The notes: generated from the sequence alone by a model not told the origin. Counted from the first letter of the stretch, positions 1 through 11,877 are shown. The stretch is 54,166 bases of DNA from Synergistaceae bacterium (GCA_031274425.1 JAISQE010000042.1:1-54166); one strand, 5' to 3'. Program-made: numbers and translations.

Positions 1-274
1 TATCAGACTTCATCGCCTGACGCTAAATTCACTATTGATATGCCTTTTTGACTCTTCAAACCGTCTGCACGCAAAGTTTCTTACGCAATTCCCTTAATCG
101 ACGTTGCGCTTGCTTCATCCATCAAAAAATATCCGCTCACTTTCAACGTCACTTTGAGCCCATTCCCGGATCTATCAAACTCTAGGAGTCCTCCGGCAGA
201 GCCGGTGGTTTGCCCTCGATGATTTAGTACAGATGTTTGGATAAATCATTACTTATACAACATTCTTAAATCGA
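1..274. other. unassigned DNA at window start
   Basis: No gene is recognised here. Conceptual translations on both strands are short and broken by stops. One minus-strand frame is open for about 40 codons over roughly 100-220 but resembles no family I can name, so I treat the stretch as intergenic or decayed sequence. Confidence 0.5.
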
Positions 275-505
275 TTAATCTTCAACATCACCTGTATCGT
301 AATGCCTTTTGCGGACCGCGAGTTCGATCAATTCGTGTTCTACGCCTTTACCGGCGTTGAGGGCGGCATATCGCTTCTTTTAGGTGAGCCATATTGCTGT
401 CGCTTTAAAAATCGTGGTCACCTCAAATGGCAGTCGTTTCTCGCGGGTCACCGCCTTGGCGAACATATTGATGGCGGTGTTCGTATTAGATAGGTATTGG
501 GAGGA
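275..505 (-). pseudogene. degraded RelB/DinJ-type antitoxin remnant
   Basis: Two minus-strand frames together look like a decayed ribbon-helix-helix antitoxin of the RelB/DinJ family. Upstream (about 505 to 380) the translation contains NTAINMFAKAVTREKRLPFEV, which matches the conserved family core (S/T-T-A-I-N-x-F, then R-E-x-x-x-P-F-x-V). After a stop at 380-382, another frame (about 381 to 275) reads YAALNAGKGVEHELIE, resembling the tail of small antitoxins. No start codon with a ribosome site is seen, the beginning runs into the mutL 3' flank, and no toxin gene is adjacent. I infer a relic of a toxin-antitoxin module. The family call rests on motif memory only. Confidence 0.45.
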
Positions 506-537
506 CAATTTTCTGATGAACCAGATAAGCCCAGCCT

Positions 538-2412
538 TCACTTTCGTCCGAAATGCTTCTCCAGCTCGGAGACGGAGAGCTTCAAAATCGTGGGGCGGCC
601 GTGAGGGCAGAAAAAGGGTTGACGGCATCGACACAGCTCGCGCCAGAGGGTCAGGGCTTCCTCCGGCGCGAGCTTCGTCGTCGCTTTGACGGCCGCCTTG
701 CAGGCCATCGTCGCCCAGGTGCGCCACAGAAGCTCCGTGACCTCGGCTCCGCCTCCGTCGCGAAGAGCTGCCAAAGAACCGCGCAACAGGACCTCCGGCG
801 GCACGTTGGCCCTGACGGGGTAGGGCACGGCGGTAAGACGCAAGCCCCCGTCGACGGACTCCAGGGTGAACCCCAGGGGCTCCAGCACCTCCCGTTTTTC
901 CTCCGCCTCCAACTGCAGCGTCGGAGGCAGGAGCACGGGCATCAAAAGCGCCTGAGAACGCTCTCCTTCTTGGGCCGCCGCTTGAATGCGCTCGAACTCC
1001 ACGCGCTCGTGAGCCGCGTGGGGGTCGATGAGCGCGAGTCCGTCCGGGGCGTCGAACGCCAGATAGCCCGAGCGCAACTGTCCCAGGTACGCCGTTTCCG
1101 AAGACGCGAGAGATTCGCGTTCCTCGGCGCTAAACGACCCCTCCGACCTCAAAATCTCTCCGCTCGGCTCGGGAGTTTGTCGTGTTTCTCGCATTTCTCG
1201 CGTCTCGCCAAAATCGAAATCGGGCATTTCGACCCGCCCGAAAAGCCTGTCGGGCCGAGGGGCATGAAAAGCCGCGGAGGGTTCGGAGGACCTTCGCGGG
1301 TTTGCGTCGGCGTCTTTGAAATTCCAACCGCCCTCGCCGGGCGAGGGCGAGGAAGAGGAGGAAGCGGGAAAGGGAAAGGGAGAGGAAGAGGAAGAGACAA
1401 TCTCGCCTCCCCGCGGCGCTCGGGATTCCGTCGAAAAAGTCCGACCGTCGCGGACGTAGACGGGGGCAGGCGCTCCCAGTTGCGCCGCCGCCTCTTTCAC
1501 GGCGTCGAAGACCTCGCCGGGGTGGCGGAATCGAATTTCCGCCTTGGCCGGATGTATGTTGACGTCGATCAGAGACGGGTCGACGGAGAAGAAGAGCGCC
1601 CATCCTCCCGTCAACTCCCGCGCCGCGGCGTTCACCGCCCCTTTGATCAGAGGGTCCGTCACGGAACGCCCGTTGACGAAGGACGCCACGTCGTTGCGTC
1701 CCTGACGGGGCTGCCACCAGCACTCCAATTCCACGTGGCCGGCTTTTCCCCGAGCGGAGAGGATCGCGGGCTCCGCGCCCCACAGTTGTTCAATGGCGCG
1801 GCGGCGATCCCCGCCGCCGTCGGTGGAAAACACGGGGCGTCCATCCTGTTCGAGGGCGAAGCCCACCTCCGGGCGGCAGATCGCGTACTCCCGCAGGGTC
1901 GTCGCCACGCGACGCAGTTCGCCCGCCGCGCTCTTCAAAAACTTACGCCGGGCCGGCAGGTTCGCGAAGATCTCGTCCACCTGCACTCGCGTTCCCGGGG
2001 TGCAGTTCACCCGCACGTGGTCGGAGACGCGCCCCTCATAAGCGCGAATGGCTCCTCCGGACTCGTCCGAGGGGCGCGAACGGATCTCCACTCTGCCCAC
2101 GGCGGCCAGGCTCGCCAAGGCCTCGCCCCGATATCCCAGGGTGTGGATGGCCTCCAGGTCCTCTATGCCGCCGATCTTGCTGGTCGCGTGGGAGGTGAGG
2201 GCCAGAGGCAGCTCCTCGAAAGCGATTCCCGCGCCGTCGTCCTCCACCACGATGCGAACGCGCCCGCCGTCCCAAAGTTTTACCCGTATGCGCCGAGCCC
2301 CGGCGTCCAGGGAGTTCTCGATCATCTCCTTGACCGCCGAGGCGGGGCGTTCCACGACCTCCCCCGCCGCGATCCGCGACCACACTCCCTCCGGCAGAAG
2401 TCTAATTCCCAT
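538..2412 (-). CDS. mutL: DNA mismatch repair protein MutL
   Basis: MutL couples mismatch recognition by MutS to strand nicking and excision. The 624-residue product has the GHKL ATPase motifs ENSLDAG (32-38), DDGAGI (58-63) and GYRGEAL (93-99), then the DVNIHPAKAEIRF element (about 283-295) of the transducer domain. The C-terminal domain has DPHAAHERVEFE (463-474), aligning with the DQHA(X)2E(X)4E endonuclease motif but with Pro replacing Gln, and CPHGRP near 602-607. It is therefore probably a nicking-type MutL, as in bacteria without MutH. The interdomain linker carries a serine-rich tract (340-360) encoded by a purine-rich microsatellite. The start overlaps the mutS stop by 11 bases, so the two are probably translationally coupled. 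Confidence 0.96.
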   Translation of the reverse strand: MGIRLLPEGVWSRIAAGEVVERPASAVKEMIENSLDAGARRIRVKLWDGGRVRIVVEDDGAGIAFEELPLALTSHATSKIGGIEDLEAIHTLGYRGEALASLAAVGRVEIRSRPSDESGGAIRAYEGRVSDHVRVNCTPGTRVQVDEIFANLPARRKFLKSAAGELRRVATTLREYAICRPEVGFALEQDGRPVFSTDGGGDRRRAIEQLWGAEPAILSARGKAGHVELECWWQPRQGRNDVASFVNGRSVTDPLIKGAVNAAARELTGGWALFFSVDPSLIDVNIHPAKAEIRFRHPGEVFDAVKEAAAQLGAPAPVYVRDGRTFSTESRAPRGGEIVSSSSSPFPFPASSSSSPSPGEGGWNFKDADANPRRSSEPSAAFHAPRPDRLFGRVEMPDFDFGETREMRETRQTPEPSGEILRSEGSFSAEERESLASSETAYLGQLRSGYLAFDAPDGLALIDPHAAHERVEFERIQAAAQEGERSQALLMPVLLPPTLQLEAEEKREVLEPLGFTLESVDGGLRLTAVPYPVRANVPPEVLLRGSLAALRDGGGAEVTELLWRTWATMACKAAVKATTKLAPEEALTLWRELCRCRQPFFCPHGRPTILKLSVSELEKHFGRK

Positions 2413-5002
2413 GCCCGCTCGCCTTTCTGCTTTTTTCCCTTAGCTTGTAGAGCGTCTCCATCGCCCTCATGGGGGTCAGGTTGTCCACGTCCAGATCCGC
2501 CAGTTCCTCCACGACGGCGTCCGCGTCGGGAGAGAAAAGCGTCAACTGCTCGCGCAGGTGCGTCAAGGGAAGAGGGTCGGGAACGGAGGAGCGCTCGAAG
2601 CCCTCGCGTTCGAAAAGCTCCAATAGCTCGAACGCCCGCCTCAGCACAGGCTTCGGCAGTCCCGCCAGGCGAGCGACCTCGATTCCGTAGGATCGGTCGG
2701 CGGGGCGGGGCGTCACCTGGTGCAGAAAAAGGATCCCGTCACTGCCCTCGGCCACCGCCATGCTATAGTTTTTGACTCCCTTCAGCCGATCCTCGAGACA
2801 GGTCAGCTCGTGGTAGTGAGTGGCGAAAAGCACCCTCGGGGATATCCGCGCGCCGCAGTCGTGGTGCAGGTACTCGAGAATCGCCCAAGCGATGCTCATC
2901 CCGTCCCAGGTCGAAGTCCCGCGCCCCACCTCGTCCAGGATCACGAGGCTGCGGTCGGTGACGTTATTCAAGATATCGGCGGTTTCCAGCATTTCGACCA
3001 TGAACGTGCTGTTGCCCCGCACCAGGTCGTCGCGCGCTCCGATGCGAGTGAAGACGCGATCCACCAGGCCGATGGCCGCGCTTTCCGCCGGAATCCACGA
3101 CCCGGCTTGAGCCATGATGGACAGGAGCGCCGTCATGCGCAGCCACGTGGACTTGCCCGCCATATTGGGCCCCGTCAGGATGACGATGCGCGTTTCGTCC
3201 AGCGTCACGTCGTTGGGCACGAAGGAGGAGTCGGAAAGAGTCGTCTCCAAAACCGGGTGGCGTCCGCCGCGAATTTCCAGATTCCGCGAGTCGTTCACCT
3301 CCGGTTTCACGTAACCTCGCTCCCGGGCCACGCGGGCAAGAGACGCCACGCAATCCAAAAGCCCCAAAAGACGCCCCAGTATCTGCAGGTCCAACCCGCG
3401 GGCGATAACGCGTTCTATGATTTCACGGAGAAGCTCTGCCTCGACGCGGGCGATTTCGCCCCCGCTTCGGTCCATTTTATCCTGAAACTCGCGCAGCTCG
3501 GGCGTCACGAAGCGCTCGGCGTTCACCAGGGTCTGGCGGCGCTGGTAGTGCGGAGGAAGCGTTTCGAGCCCGGCCCGGCCGATTTCCAAGTAATAGCCGA
3601 ACACTTTATTATAACCGGCCTTCAATCGCGGGCTGCCCGTCGCGGACCGCTCTTTTTCCAAATAATCCGCCAGCCATGCCTCTCCGTTCTCGCTGACCGC
3701 GCGCCACGAGGCCAGTTCCTCGTTAAACGCGGACCGCACCACGGCGCCGGCGCCGAGAGCGCGGGGAAGACTTTCCTCAAGCGCGTCGTCGAGAAAACCC
3801 GAGAGCGCCCCCAGGTCGGGCAACGCGAGCAACATTTCCGCCAAGGGCTCCGAGAGGGAAAACGCCCTGAGCCTCGGCAAAACGCGCAAGGTGTCGCGGA
3901 TACTCCCCAGATCGCGGGGCGTTCCGGTTCCCAGGCACAGGCGGGAAAGCGAGCGCTCGACGTCACGGCAGGCGGCGAGGGCGTCCTGCAGGTCGTCGAG
4001 CGCGAGCGGGTCCGACACCAGACAGCCCACGCAGTCCTGACGTTTGGCTATGGCCCCGAGGTCCATCAGGGGGCGGGAGAGCCATTCGCGCAGCGTACGG
4101 CGTCCCATGGGCGTGCGGCACCGATTCAGGCAGGAAAAAAGCGAATTGTCGGGGCCCGTGGTTTCCGACATCAAGTCGAGGTTTTTCTGAGCCGCCTCGT
4201 CCAGGTGCATGTGATCGTCGGACCTGAGAGGAAAAACGCGCAGCACGTGGCGCACCGCGCTGAACTGGGTGGAGGAGAGATAGTCCAGCATCGCCCACGC
4301 CGGCCCCACGGAGGGGTCGGCCTCGGAGACGCCGTAGCTCTCCAGCGGCGCGGGCAAGACCGTCTTCAGCCGGCTCGCGGCCGCGGAGATCCTGAAAAGC
4401 TCGCTGGGCTGGGGCAGTAACGGAAACGAGCGGATGGAGGGAGGAAAAACATCGGGCTTGACATTCGAGGGATAGAGCACCTCGCCGGGGGCGAAAGCGG
4501 ATACGAACGCCGCCGCGGCCTCCAAGGGAAGCGTCCCCGCCTCCAAGCGCCCCGTCTCCGTGGACAGGAACGCCACAGCCAGCCCGTTTTTCGACGCTCC
4601 ATCCCTCACGGGCAGGACGGCCGCCAGACGCCCCGTGTTTTCGCTCTCCTCCGGGACGTAGGTGCCCGGCGTGACGACGCGCACCACGCGGCGCTCGACG
4701 ATGGTCTTGCCGTTGGGCTCTCCGATCTGGTCGCATATCGCCACCCGGCATCCAGCCTTGATCAAGCGCCCCAGATACATGGAAAGCGCATGGTGAGGCA
4801 CGCCCGCCATGGGAATATTCTTCTCGGAGTCCCTGCTGGTCAGAGTGATCTCCAGAATCGAGGAGGCCTGGCGAGCGTCGTCGAAAAAACACTCGTAAAA
4901 ATCTCCCATTCGAAAAAGCAACAGGGCGTCGGGGTACTCCTCTTTCCATTTTTTATACTGGGCGAGCCAGGGAGTTACCTTGAGCCCTTCGGGCACACTC
5001 AT
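2402..5002 (-). CDS. mutS: DNA mismatch repair protein MutS
   Basis: MutS binds mismatches and small loops and recruits MutL. From the chosen start the protein has 866 residues, the usual family length. The N-terminal domain holds the mismatch-reading Phe-x-Glu motif in GDFYE (33-37). The C-terminal ABC-type ATPase has Walker A GPNMAGKST (611-619), Walker B ending in LDE (about 689-691) and FATHYHE. The frame stays open upstream to 5293, but the extra 97 residues are unlike MutS. The ATG at 5002 has GAGGAG at proper spacing, whereas an in-frame ATG at 5026 has no ribosome site. mutL follows with an 11-base overlap. The gene diverges from the small YjfB gene. Confidence 0.97.
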   Translation of the reverse strand: MSVPEGLKVTPWLAQYKKWKEEYPDALLLFRMGDFYECFFDDARQASSILEITLTSRDSEKNIPMAGVPHHALSMYLGRLIKAGCRVAICDQIGEPNGKTIVERRVVRVVTPGTYVPEESENTGRLAAVLPVRDGASKNGLAVAFLSTETGRLEAGTLPLEAAAAFVSAFAPGEVLYPSNVKPDVFPPSIRSFPLLPQPSELFRISAAASRLKTVLPAPLESYGVSEADPSVGPAWAMLDYLSSTQFSAVRHVLRVFPLRSDDHMHLDEAAQKNLDLMSETTGPDNSLFSCLNRCRTPMGRRTLREWLSRPLMDLGAIAKRQDCVGCLVSDPLALDDLQDALAACRDVERSLSRLCLGTGTPRDLGSIRDTLRVLPRLRAFSLSEPLAEMLLALPDLGALSGFLDDALEESLPRALGAGAVVRSAFNEELASWRAVSENGEAWLADYLEKERSATGSPRLKAGYNKVFGYYLEIGRAGLETLPPHYQRRQTLVNAERFVTPELREFQDKMDRSGGEIARVEAELLREIIERVIARGLDLQILGRLLGLLDCVASLARVARERGYVKPEVNDSRNLEIRGGRHPVLETTLSDSSFVPNDVTLDETRIVILTGPNMAGKSTWLRMTALLSIMAQAGSWIPAESAAIGLVDRVFTRIGARDDLVRGNSTFMVEMLETADILNNVTDRSLVILDEVGRGTSTWDGMSIAWAILEYLHHDCGARISPRVLFATHYHELTCLEDRLKGVKNYSMAVAEGSDGILFLHQVTPRPADRSYGIEVARLAGLPKPVLRRAFELLELFEREGFERSSVPDPLPLTHLREQLTLFSPDADAVVEELADLDVDNLTPMRAMETLYKLREKSRKASGHGN

Positions 5003-5110
5003 TGCATCGATCTCCTCAAAAGCCATATTCCGAAATACGCATAAGCACGAATACAAAATATCATAGCAGAGGCCGATACTTAAATCGAGGTGCGAAGGAG
5101 GTGACCAGGC

Positions 5111-5281
5111 ATGGACATTACGAGCGGCATTGCGCAGGCGTCGATGGAGATGGCTTCGGCCAAGGTAACCGCGGGCGTGCAGATGGCGGTGCTGAAAAAC
5201 GTAATGGATGTTCAACAGGAAAGCCTCGCCATACTTTTGCAGTCTATGGGCGTAGGTCGACAGTTGGATATCCGGGCTTGA
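5111..5281 (+). CDS. YjfB family small protein
   Basis: This 56-residue protein starts at an ATG preceded by a near-consensus ribosome site, AAGGAGGTGA. It begins MDITSGIAQASMEMASAKV and continues with a helical, Ala/Met/Gln-rich segment containing VLKNVMDVQQESLAILLQSM. This resembles the YjfB family (short proteins sometimes annotated as putative motility proteins). No transmembrane or catalytic motif is visible. It is a lone gene, divergent from mutS and convergent with the purine operon. I recognise the family from overall pattern; the function is unknown. Confidence 0.72.
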   Translation: MDITSGIAQASMEMASAKVTAGVQMAVLKNVMDVQQESLAILLQSMGVGRQLDIRA

Positions 5282-5307
5282 GGTTGAATTCACATCTCGC
5301 GAAATAC

Positions 5308-5344
5308 TTCGAACCCAGGGGGGCGGAGCCCCTCTGGGTTCGAA
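5308..5344. terminator. bidirectional terminator between yjfB-like gene and purMN
   Basis: A near-perfect inverted repeat pairs TTCGAACCCAG with CTGGGTTCGAA and continues inward with GGGGC/GCCCC around a tiny loop. It sits between two convergent genes, 26 bases after one stop and a few bases past the other. There is no long T-tract, so it may work as a bidirectional hairpin barrier rather than a canonical intrinsic terminator. Confidence 0.7.
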
Positions 5345-5347
5345 CGT

Positions 5348-7020
<1,673 letters not shown>

Positions 7021-7024
<4 letters not shown>

Positions 7025-8550
7025 GACTCGACCTCCGTGACGTCCGTGGGGTAGCGGCCGTGGAAGCAGGACGTGCACATCTTCTCGTCCCCGGCGTCGT
7101 CCACGGAATCCAAAAGGCCCTGTAAGGACAGGTAGTGCAGGCTGTCGGTCCCGAGCTTGCGGCGGATTTCCTCCTCCGTGGAAACGGCGGCGATGAGCTC
7201 CTTGCGTATCGACGTATCGATGCCGTAGTAGCAGGGGTGCGTGATGGGCGGGGAAGAAACGCACATGTGGACCTCGGAGGCCCCGGCCCCGCGCAGAAGC
7301 TCGATCAAACGCGCGCTGGTCGTGCCTCGCACGATCGAGTCGTCGATCAGCACCACTTTTTTACCCTTGAGGTTTTCCTTGACGGGGTTCAGTTTCATTT
7401 CGACCGTGGCTTTGCGAGTCGTCTGCTCGGGCAAAATAAAGGTGCGCCCTACGTAACGGTTTTTGATCAGGCCCTCGGCGTAGGGCACCCCGCTCTCCGC
7501 GCTGAAACCGATGGCCGCGGCGATCCCGGTGTCGGGCACCGGCACGACGATGTCCGGAGCGGGGCCGACGTCAGCGGCCTGCGCCTTCTTCGCCAGAAAC
7601 TCCCGCGCCAGCTGACGGCCCATACGATAGCGGGACTGCCAGACGTTCAGGCCGTCGATGGTGCTGTCGGGCCGGGCGAAGTAAATGTACTCGAAAACGC
7701 AGGCGGAGAGCTTGACCTTCTTTTGGAGGCGGTGCGAACGAATGCCCGACCGGTCCACGACCACCATCTCCCCGGGCTGAACGTCCCGGATGAACGTCGC
7801 CCCCACCGCGTCGAGAGCGCAGGTCTCGGAGGCCAGAACGAACTCGCCCCTCCCCGACTCCAAGCTCGACTCGGGGGATTCGGGCTTTCCCAGACGCCCC
7901 AGGCAGAGGGGACGGAATCCGTGGGGGTCCCGCACTCCGATCAGCTTCGCGCTGCCGCCTCCGACCATGATGACGAGGCTGTAAGCGCCTTCCACCGTCT
8001 CCAGGCTCGTCAGGATCTTTTCCTCGATGGTGGGAGCGGGGTTGAGCGCGATGAGGTTCAGCATCGACTCGCTGTCCGAGGTCGATTGAAAGACGCAACC
8101 CTCGGCCTCCAGGCGGCTGCGGATCTTCTTCGAGTTGGTGAGGCTGCCGTTGTGCCCCAAACTGATGAACCCTCCCTCGCCGGAAGAAGAGGAGGAGGAG
8201 GAGGAGGATGATGATGATGAAGAAGGGGAGGAAGAAAAGGACGCGAGAATCGGCTGGACGTTGGCGAAGATGCTGCCCCCGAAGGTGGAGTAACGGACGT
8301 GGCCGATGGCGCAGTGCCCCTTCAAGCTCGGCACCCGGGTCTTGAACGCCTCCCTCATCAATCCCATGCCCTTCTCCAAGTCGATGTGCAGCCCGTCGGT
8401 CACGGCGATCCCCGCGCTTTCCTGTCCCCGGTGCTGGAGCGCGAAAAGTCCCAGATAACAGACGTCCGCCACCGAGCGATTCTCGCTCCAGAACCCGAAA
8501 ATCCCGCATTCCTCTTTCCACGCGGGGGATAAGGCCCGGTCGATGCTCAT
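7021..8550 (-). CDS. purF: amidophosphoribosyltransferase PurF
   Basis: PurF commits PRPP and glutamine to 5-phosphoribosylamine. The 509-residue protein has a 14-residue propeptide and then the catalytic cysteine of CGIFGF (Cys15), which would be exposed by processing as in B. subtilis PurF. HVRYSTFG and LGHNGSLTN belong to the glutaminase domain, and [11 protein letters not shown] is the PRPP loop. The C-terminal CTSC together with earlier cysteines suggests the 4Fe-4S subtype. Unusually, a run of about 19 serines (105-123) is inserted between VQPIL and GHNGS, encoded by a trinucleotide repeat at 8182-8240. The start overlaps the purL stop (ATGA) and the stop overlaps purMN the same way. 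Confidence 0.96.
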
Positions 8551-10814
8551 CGCATGATCTCCGAAACGCTGTCGCTCCAGAGCCCCGCAAGGTCCTCCAG
8601 GGGGCAGTCGACCAGAACCGCGCCGTTGTAGCGGAGCGAGAAGGCGGCGCCCCCTACCTTCCCCAGCGGGGTGTAGGCAAGGCTCAGCTTTTTCAGGAGC
8701 GCCTCCGTCGCTTGCCATTTGTCCGGGCTCACGGAGATCACCGCCCGAGATTGGCTTTCGCCGAAGAGCATCGCGGCGGGAGATACATCGCCCGCCCAGT
8801 CCAGCGCCGCGCCCAGGTCCCCCTTGAAGGCGGACCGTGTCGCGTCGGAGCCCGTTATCGCGCACTCGGCCACGGCCACGGCCAACCCCCCGTCCGAGCA
8901 ATCGTGAGCGGAGGCCAGAAGCCTCGTTTCCGCGGCCTCCACCAGAAAGGCGTGCAGTCTTTTTTCCTTTTCGAAGTCCAAAACCGGGACCTCGCCCTCG
9001 TCTTTGCCCGTCAACAAAAAATGGGCCTCGGACGCGCCCAGTTCCTCCAGGGTCTCCCCGACGAGAACGACCAGGTCGCCCTCGGCCTTGAAGTCGCTTG
9101 TGACTCGGTCCTCCACGTTTTCGAGAACCCCGACCATGCCGATGGTGGGGGCGGGGTAGATGGCCCGGCCGTCGTACTCGTTGTAGAAGCTGACGTTGCC
9201 GCCCGTGACGGGGGTCGAAAACGCCTTGCAGGCCTCCGCCATTCCGTCGGTGGCCTGGACGAACTGCCAGTAGATCTCCGGCTTCTCCGGGTTGCCGAAG
9301 TTCAGGCAGTTGGTGATCGCCAGGGGTTTGGCTCCGCTGGCGGCCACGTTCCGCGCGGCCTCGGCCACGGCGATGGCCCCGCCGCGCCACGGGTCCAGGT
9401 ACGCGTAGCGGCTGTTGCAGTCGGTGGCGAGGGCCATCCCCTTACCGGAGCCGGGCAGGCGTAGGACGGCCGCGTCGCTTCCCGGGCGAACCACCGTGTT
9501 CGTTCCGATCGTGCTGTCGTATTGCTCGTAGACCCACCGTTTCGACGCGATATTGGGGGAGGAGAGCAGCTTCTTCAAGAGATCCGTCCAGTTTCCGTAA
9601 CCCCGTAGCTCGGAGCAATCGGCCTTCTTCAAGACGCGAAAATACTCGGGCTCGGCGGCGGGGCGGATGTTCACCGGGGCCTTGTCGGTCAGAAACTCCG
9701 CCGGCACGGAGGCCAGGACCACCTCGCCCTTTCGGACGGTGAAGCATCCGTCTCCCGTGACCTCGCCCACCGCCGCGGCAATCAAGTCCCATTTGTCGAA
9801 GACCTTCTGGATCTCCTCTACTTTGGAGGGCTCCACGATCATGAGCATACGCTCCTGAGACTCCGAAAGCATGATCTCCCAAGCTTCCATAGCCTTTTCT
9901 CTCAGGGGGACCTTGTCGAGGTCGATATAAAGCCCGCTGCCGGCGCGCCCCGCCATTTCGGAGCCCGAGGAGGTCAGCCCCGCCGCGCCCAAGTCCTGCA
10001 ACCCGACCACCAGCCCGGCCTCTAGAACCTCCAGAGATGCCTCCAACAGCAGTTTTTCCATGAATGGGTCTCCCACCTGCACGTTGGGGCGTTTGTCGGG
10101 GTCGGAATCGCTCAGCTCCTCGGAGGCGAAGCTGGCTCCCTTGATGCCGTCGCGGCCGGTGCGAGCGCCGACGAGCATGACGATATTGCCCACACCGGTG
10201 GCCTGCCCCTTGAAGATCTTGTCCTCCTCCACCAGTCCCACGCACATCGCGTTGACCAGGGGGTTTCCGTGGTAGGACGGGTGGAAAAACGTCTCGCCGC
10301 CCACGGTGGGGATTCCGATGCAGTTGCCGTAGCCCCCGACCCCCGCGACGACGCCGCGAAAAAGCCCCTTCGCGCGGGCGTCGTCGAGGGAACCGAAGCG
10401 CAGGCTGTTCAGAGACGCCACGGGACGCGCCCCCATCGCGAAGATGTCGCGGATGATTCCCCCCACCCCCGTCGCCGCGCCCTGGTACGGCTCGATGGCG
10501 GACGGGTGGTTGTGGCTTTCCATCTTGAAGGCCGCGCAGAGCTTTCGTTCGGCGTCCAGCCGGACGACCCCGGCGTTTTCCCCCGGACCCTGCACCACCT
10601 GGGGCCCGGTTACGGGAAACTTGCGAAGCTGCGCCCTAGAGTTTTTGTAGCTGCAGTGCTCCGACCACATGACGCCGAAAAGGGACAGCTCCAGGTAGTT
10701 CGGTTCCCTTTGCATCAAAGTCTCGATTCTGGCGTACTCCTCCTCGGTCAGTCCGTGCTCTTTCCAGACGTTCGTCGAATCCAACCGGGGTTTTGCCCCA
10801 CCCAATCCAGTCAT
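8547..10814 (-). CDS. purL: FGAM synthase large subunit PurL (small-PurL type)
   Basis: PurL converts FGAR to FGAM using ATP and ammonia delivered by PurQ. At 755 residues it is the short form that works with separate PurS and PurQ, both encoded directly upstream. Diagnostic segments include [12 protein letters not shown] near the N-terminus, GPGENAGVV, a nucleotide-binding [21 protein letters not shown] and the second-half [13 protein letters not shown]. The frame is open beyond the chosen start, but the extension is unlike PurL. The ATG at 10814 overlaps the purQ stop as ATGA, matching the other junctions of this operon. Confidence 0.96.
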   Translation of the reverse strand: MTGLGGAKPRLDSTNVWKEHGLTEEEYARIETLMQREPNYLELSLFGVMWSEHCSYKNSRAQLRKFPVTGPQVVQGPGENAGVVRLDAERKLCAAFKMESHNHPSAIEPYQGAATGVGGIIRDIFAMGARPVASLNSLRFGSLDDARAKGLFRGVVAGVGGYGNCIGIPTVGGETFFHPSYHGNPLVNAMCVGLVEEDKIFKGQATGVGNIVMLVGARTGRDGIKGASFASEELSDSDPDKRPNVQVGDPFMEKLLLEASLEVLEAGLVVGLQDLGAAGLTSSGSEMAGRAGSGLYIDLDKVPLREKAMEAWEIMLSESQERMLMIVEPSKVEEIQKVFDKWDLIAAAVGEVTGDGCFTVRKGEVVLASVPAEFLTDKAPVNIRPAAEPEYFRVLKKADCSELRGYGNWTDLLKKLLSSPNIASKRWVYEQYDSTIGTNTVVRPGSDAAVLRLPGSGKGMALATDCNSRYAYLDPWRGGAIAVAEAARNVAASGAKPLAITNCLNFGNPEKPEIYWQFVQATDGMAEACKAFSTPVTGGNVSFYNEYDGRAIYPAPTIGMVGVLENVEDRVTSDFKAEGDLVVLVGETLEELGASEAHFLLTGKDEGEVPVLDFEKEKRLHAFLVEAAETRLLASAHDCSDGGLAVAVAECAITGSDATRSAFKGDLGAALDWAGDVSPAAMLFGESQSRAVISVSPDKWQATEALLKKLSLAYTPLGKVGGAAFSLRYNGAVLVDCPLEDLAGLWSDSVSEIMR

Positions 10815-11602
10815 CGCTTCAGCCCTCCGCATACCGCGTTCAACAGAGACTCGAAAACGCCCCGTCCGTCCCGCCCGCCCAGAATAGGCTCCACCAAGCG
10901 CTCTGGATGAGGCATCAGCCCCAAAACATTCCCTTCTTCGTTGACGATTCCCGCGATATCCCCCTTGGCTCCGTTCGGAGCTATTCCGCTCGGCGCGTCG
11001 CCGTCCGGGGAACAATAACGGAAGACGATCCGTCCCTCTTCCTCCAGCCTTTTATAGCCCTCGTCGTCGATGAAGTAGTTGCCGTCTCCGTGCGCTATGG
11101 GCAGGCGGATGACCTGACCCTTCGCGTAGGCGTTCGTGAAAGGCGTGGCGTCGTTCTCGACCCTGAGCCAGACGTCCCGGCCGAGGAAGAGCAGATCGCG
11201 GTTCCGCAACAGGGCCCCCGGAAGCAGTCCCGCCTCCGTCAGAATCTGAAACCCGTTGCATATTCCGAGAACCTTCGCCCCGCGTTTGGCCTGGCGAACG
11301 ACCTCTTTCATGACGGGGGAGTAGCGCGCGATAGCCCCCGTCCTCAGGTAGTCCCCGAACGTGAACCCCCCTGGGAGGACGATGAGGTCGAAGTCCTCGA
11401 TAGAGCTTTCCTTGTGCCAGACGAATCGAACATCGATCTTGCTCAGGGGGTTGACGCCGTCCCCCGAGAAATCGATTTTACTCAGGGGACTGACGTCCCC
11501 CGAGACTCCCTGGCCGCCGATCTTCTCGAGCGCTCTTTTGGCGTCGCAGTCGCCGTTGGAGTCCGGGAAAACAACGACCGCGGCCTTCATGCCGCCCATC
11601 AT
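10811..11602 (-). CDS. purQ: FGAM synthase glutaminase subunit PurQ
   Basis: PurQ is the class I glutamine amidotransferase subunit that hydrolyses glutamine for PurL. The 263-residue product has the nucleophile cysteine in GICNGFQIL and the His/Glu pair in MPHPER. The N-terminus reads [17 protein letters not shown], where relatives usually have PGSN. Compared with normal PurQ there is an insertion of about 25 residues before VRFVWHKES, made of two copies of a PLSKID unit, encoded by an imperfect tandem repeat of about 35 bases (11423-11503). The first ATG overlaps the purS stop (ATGA); an ATG four codons later is an alternative. Confidence 0.94.
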   Translation of the reverse strand: MMGGMKAAVVVFPDSNGDCDAKRALEKIGGQGVSGDVSPLSKIDFSGDGVNPLSKIDVRFVWHKESSIEDFDLIVLPGGFTFGDYLRTGAIARYSPVMKEVVRQAKRGAKVLGICNGFQILTEAGLLPGALLRNRDLLFLGRDVWLRVENDATPFTNAYAKGQVIRLPIAHGDGNYFIDDEGYKRLEEEGRIVFRYCSPDGDAPSGIAPNGAKGDIAGIVNEEGNVLGLMPHPERLVEPILGGRDGRGVFESLLNAVCGGLKR

Positions 11603-11877
11603 GAAAGGGGCTCCACGTCCACGGTGTACTCCTCCATCACGGGGTTCGCCAGAATGCGGTCGGCCAGGACCTTCACCTTCTCCTTGACGCTCTCCGCGCT
11701 CGTTCCGTCCACCGTCAGCTCGACGACCTTGCCCACGCGGACGGAGGATATGTCGGGAAAAGAAATATCCCCGCCGGCGTGGGATTTCAGCGCGCGCTCC
11801 ACCGCCGCGCCCTGCGGATCGAGAATGCTTTTCCTGAACATCACGGTGACCTTCGCTTTAAACGGCATGTTCGTCAT
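11599..11877 (-). CDS. purS: FGAM synthase subunit PurS
   Basis: PurS is the small third subunit of FGAM synthase in organisms with the short PurL, bridging PurL and PurQ. The 92-residue protein shows the family pattern: a beta strand [25 protein letters not shown], then [10 protein letters not shown] and [15 protein letters not shown] at the C-terminus. Its ATG overlaps the purC stop as ATGA, and its own stop overlaps purQ. Confidence 0.93.
   Translation of the reverse strand: MTNMPFKAKVTVMFRKSILDPQGAAVERALKSHAGGDISFPDISSVRVGKVVELTVDGTSAESVKEKVKVLADRILANPVMEEYTVDVEPLS

Noticed and set aside
553-2775. Long plus-strand frame opposite mutL
   Set aside because: It is arginine/proline-rich low-sense sequence, antisense to a well-supported gene, typical of GC-rich third-position bias. 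Similar antisense frames over mutS, the pur genes, HldE and Ugd were dropped for the same reason.
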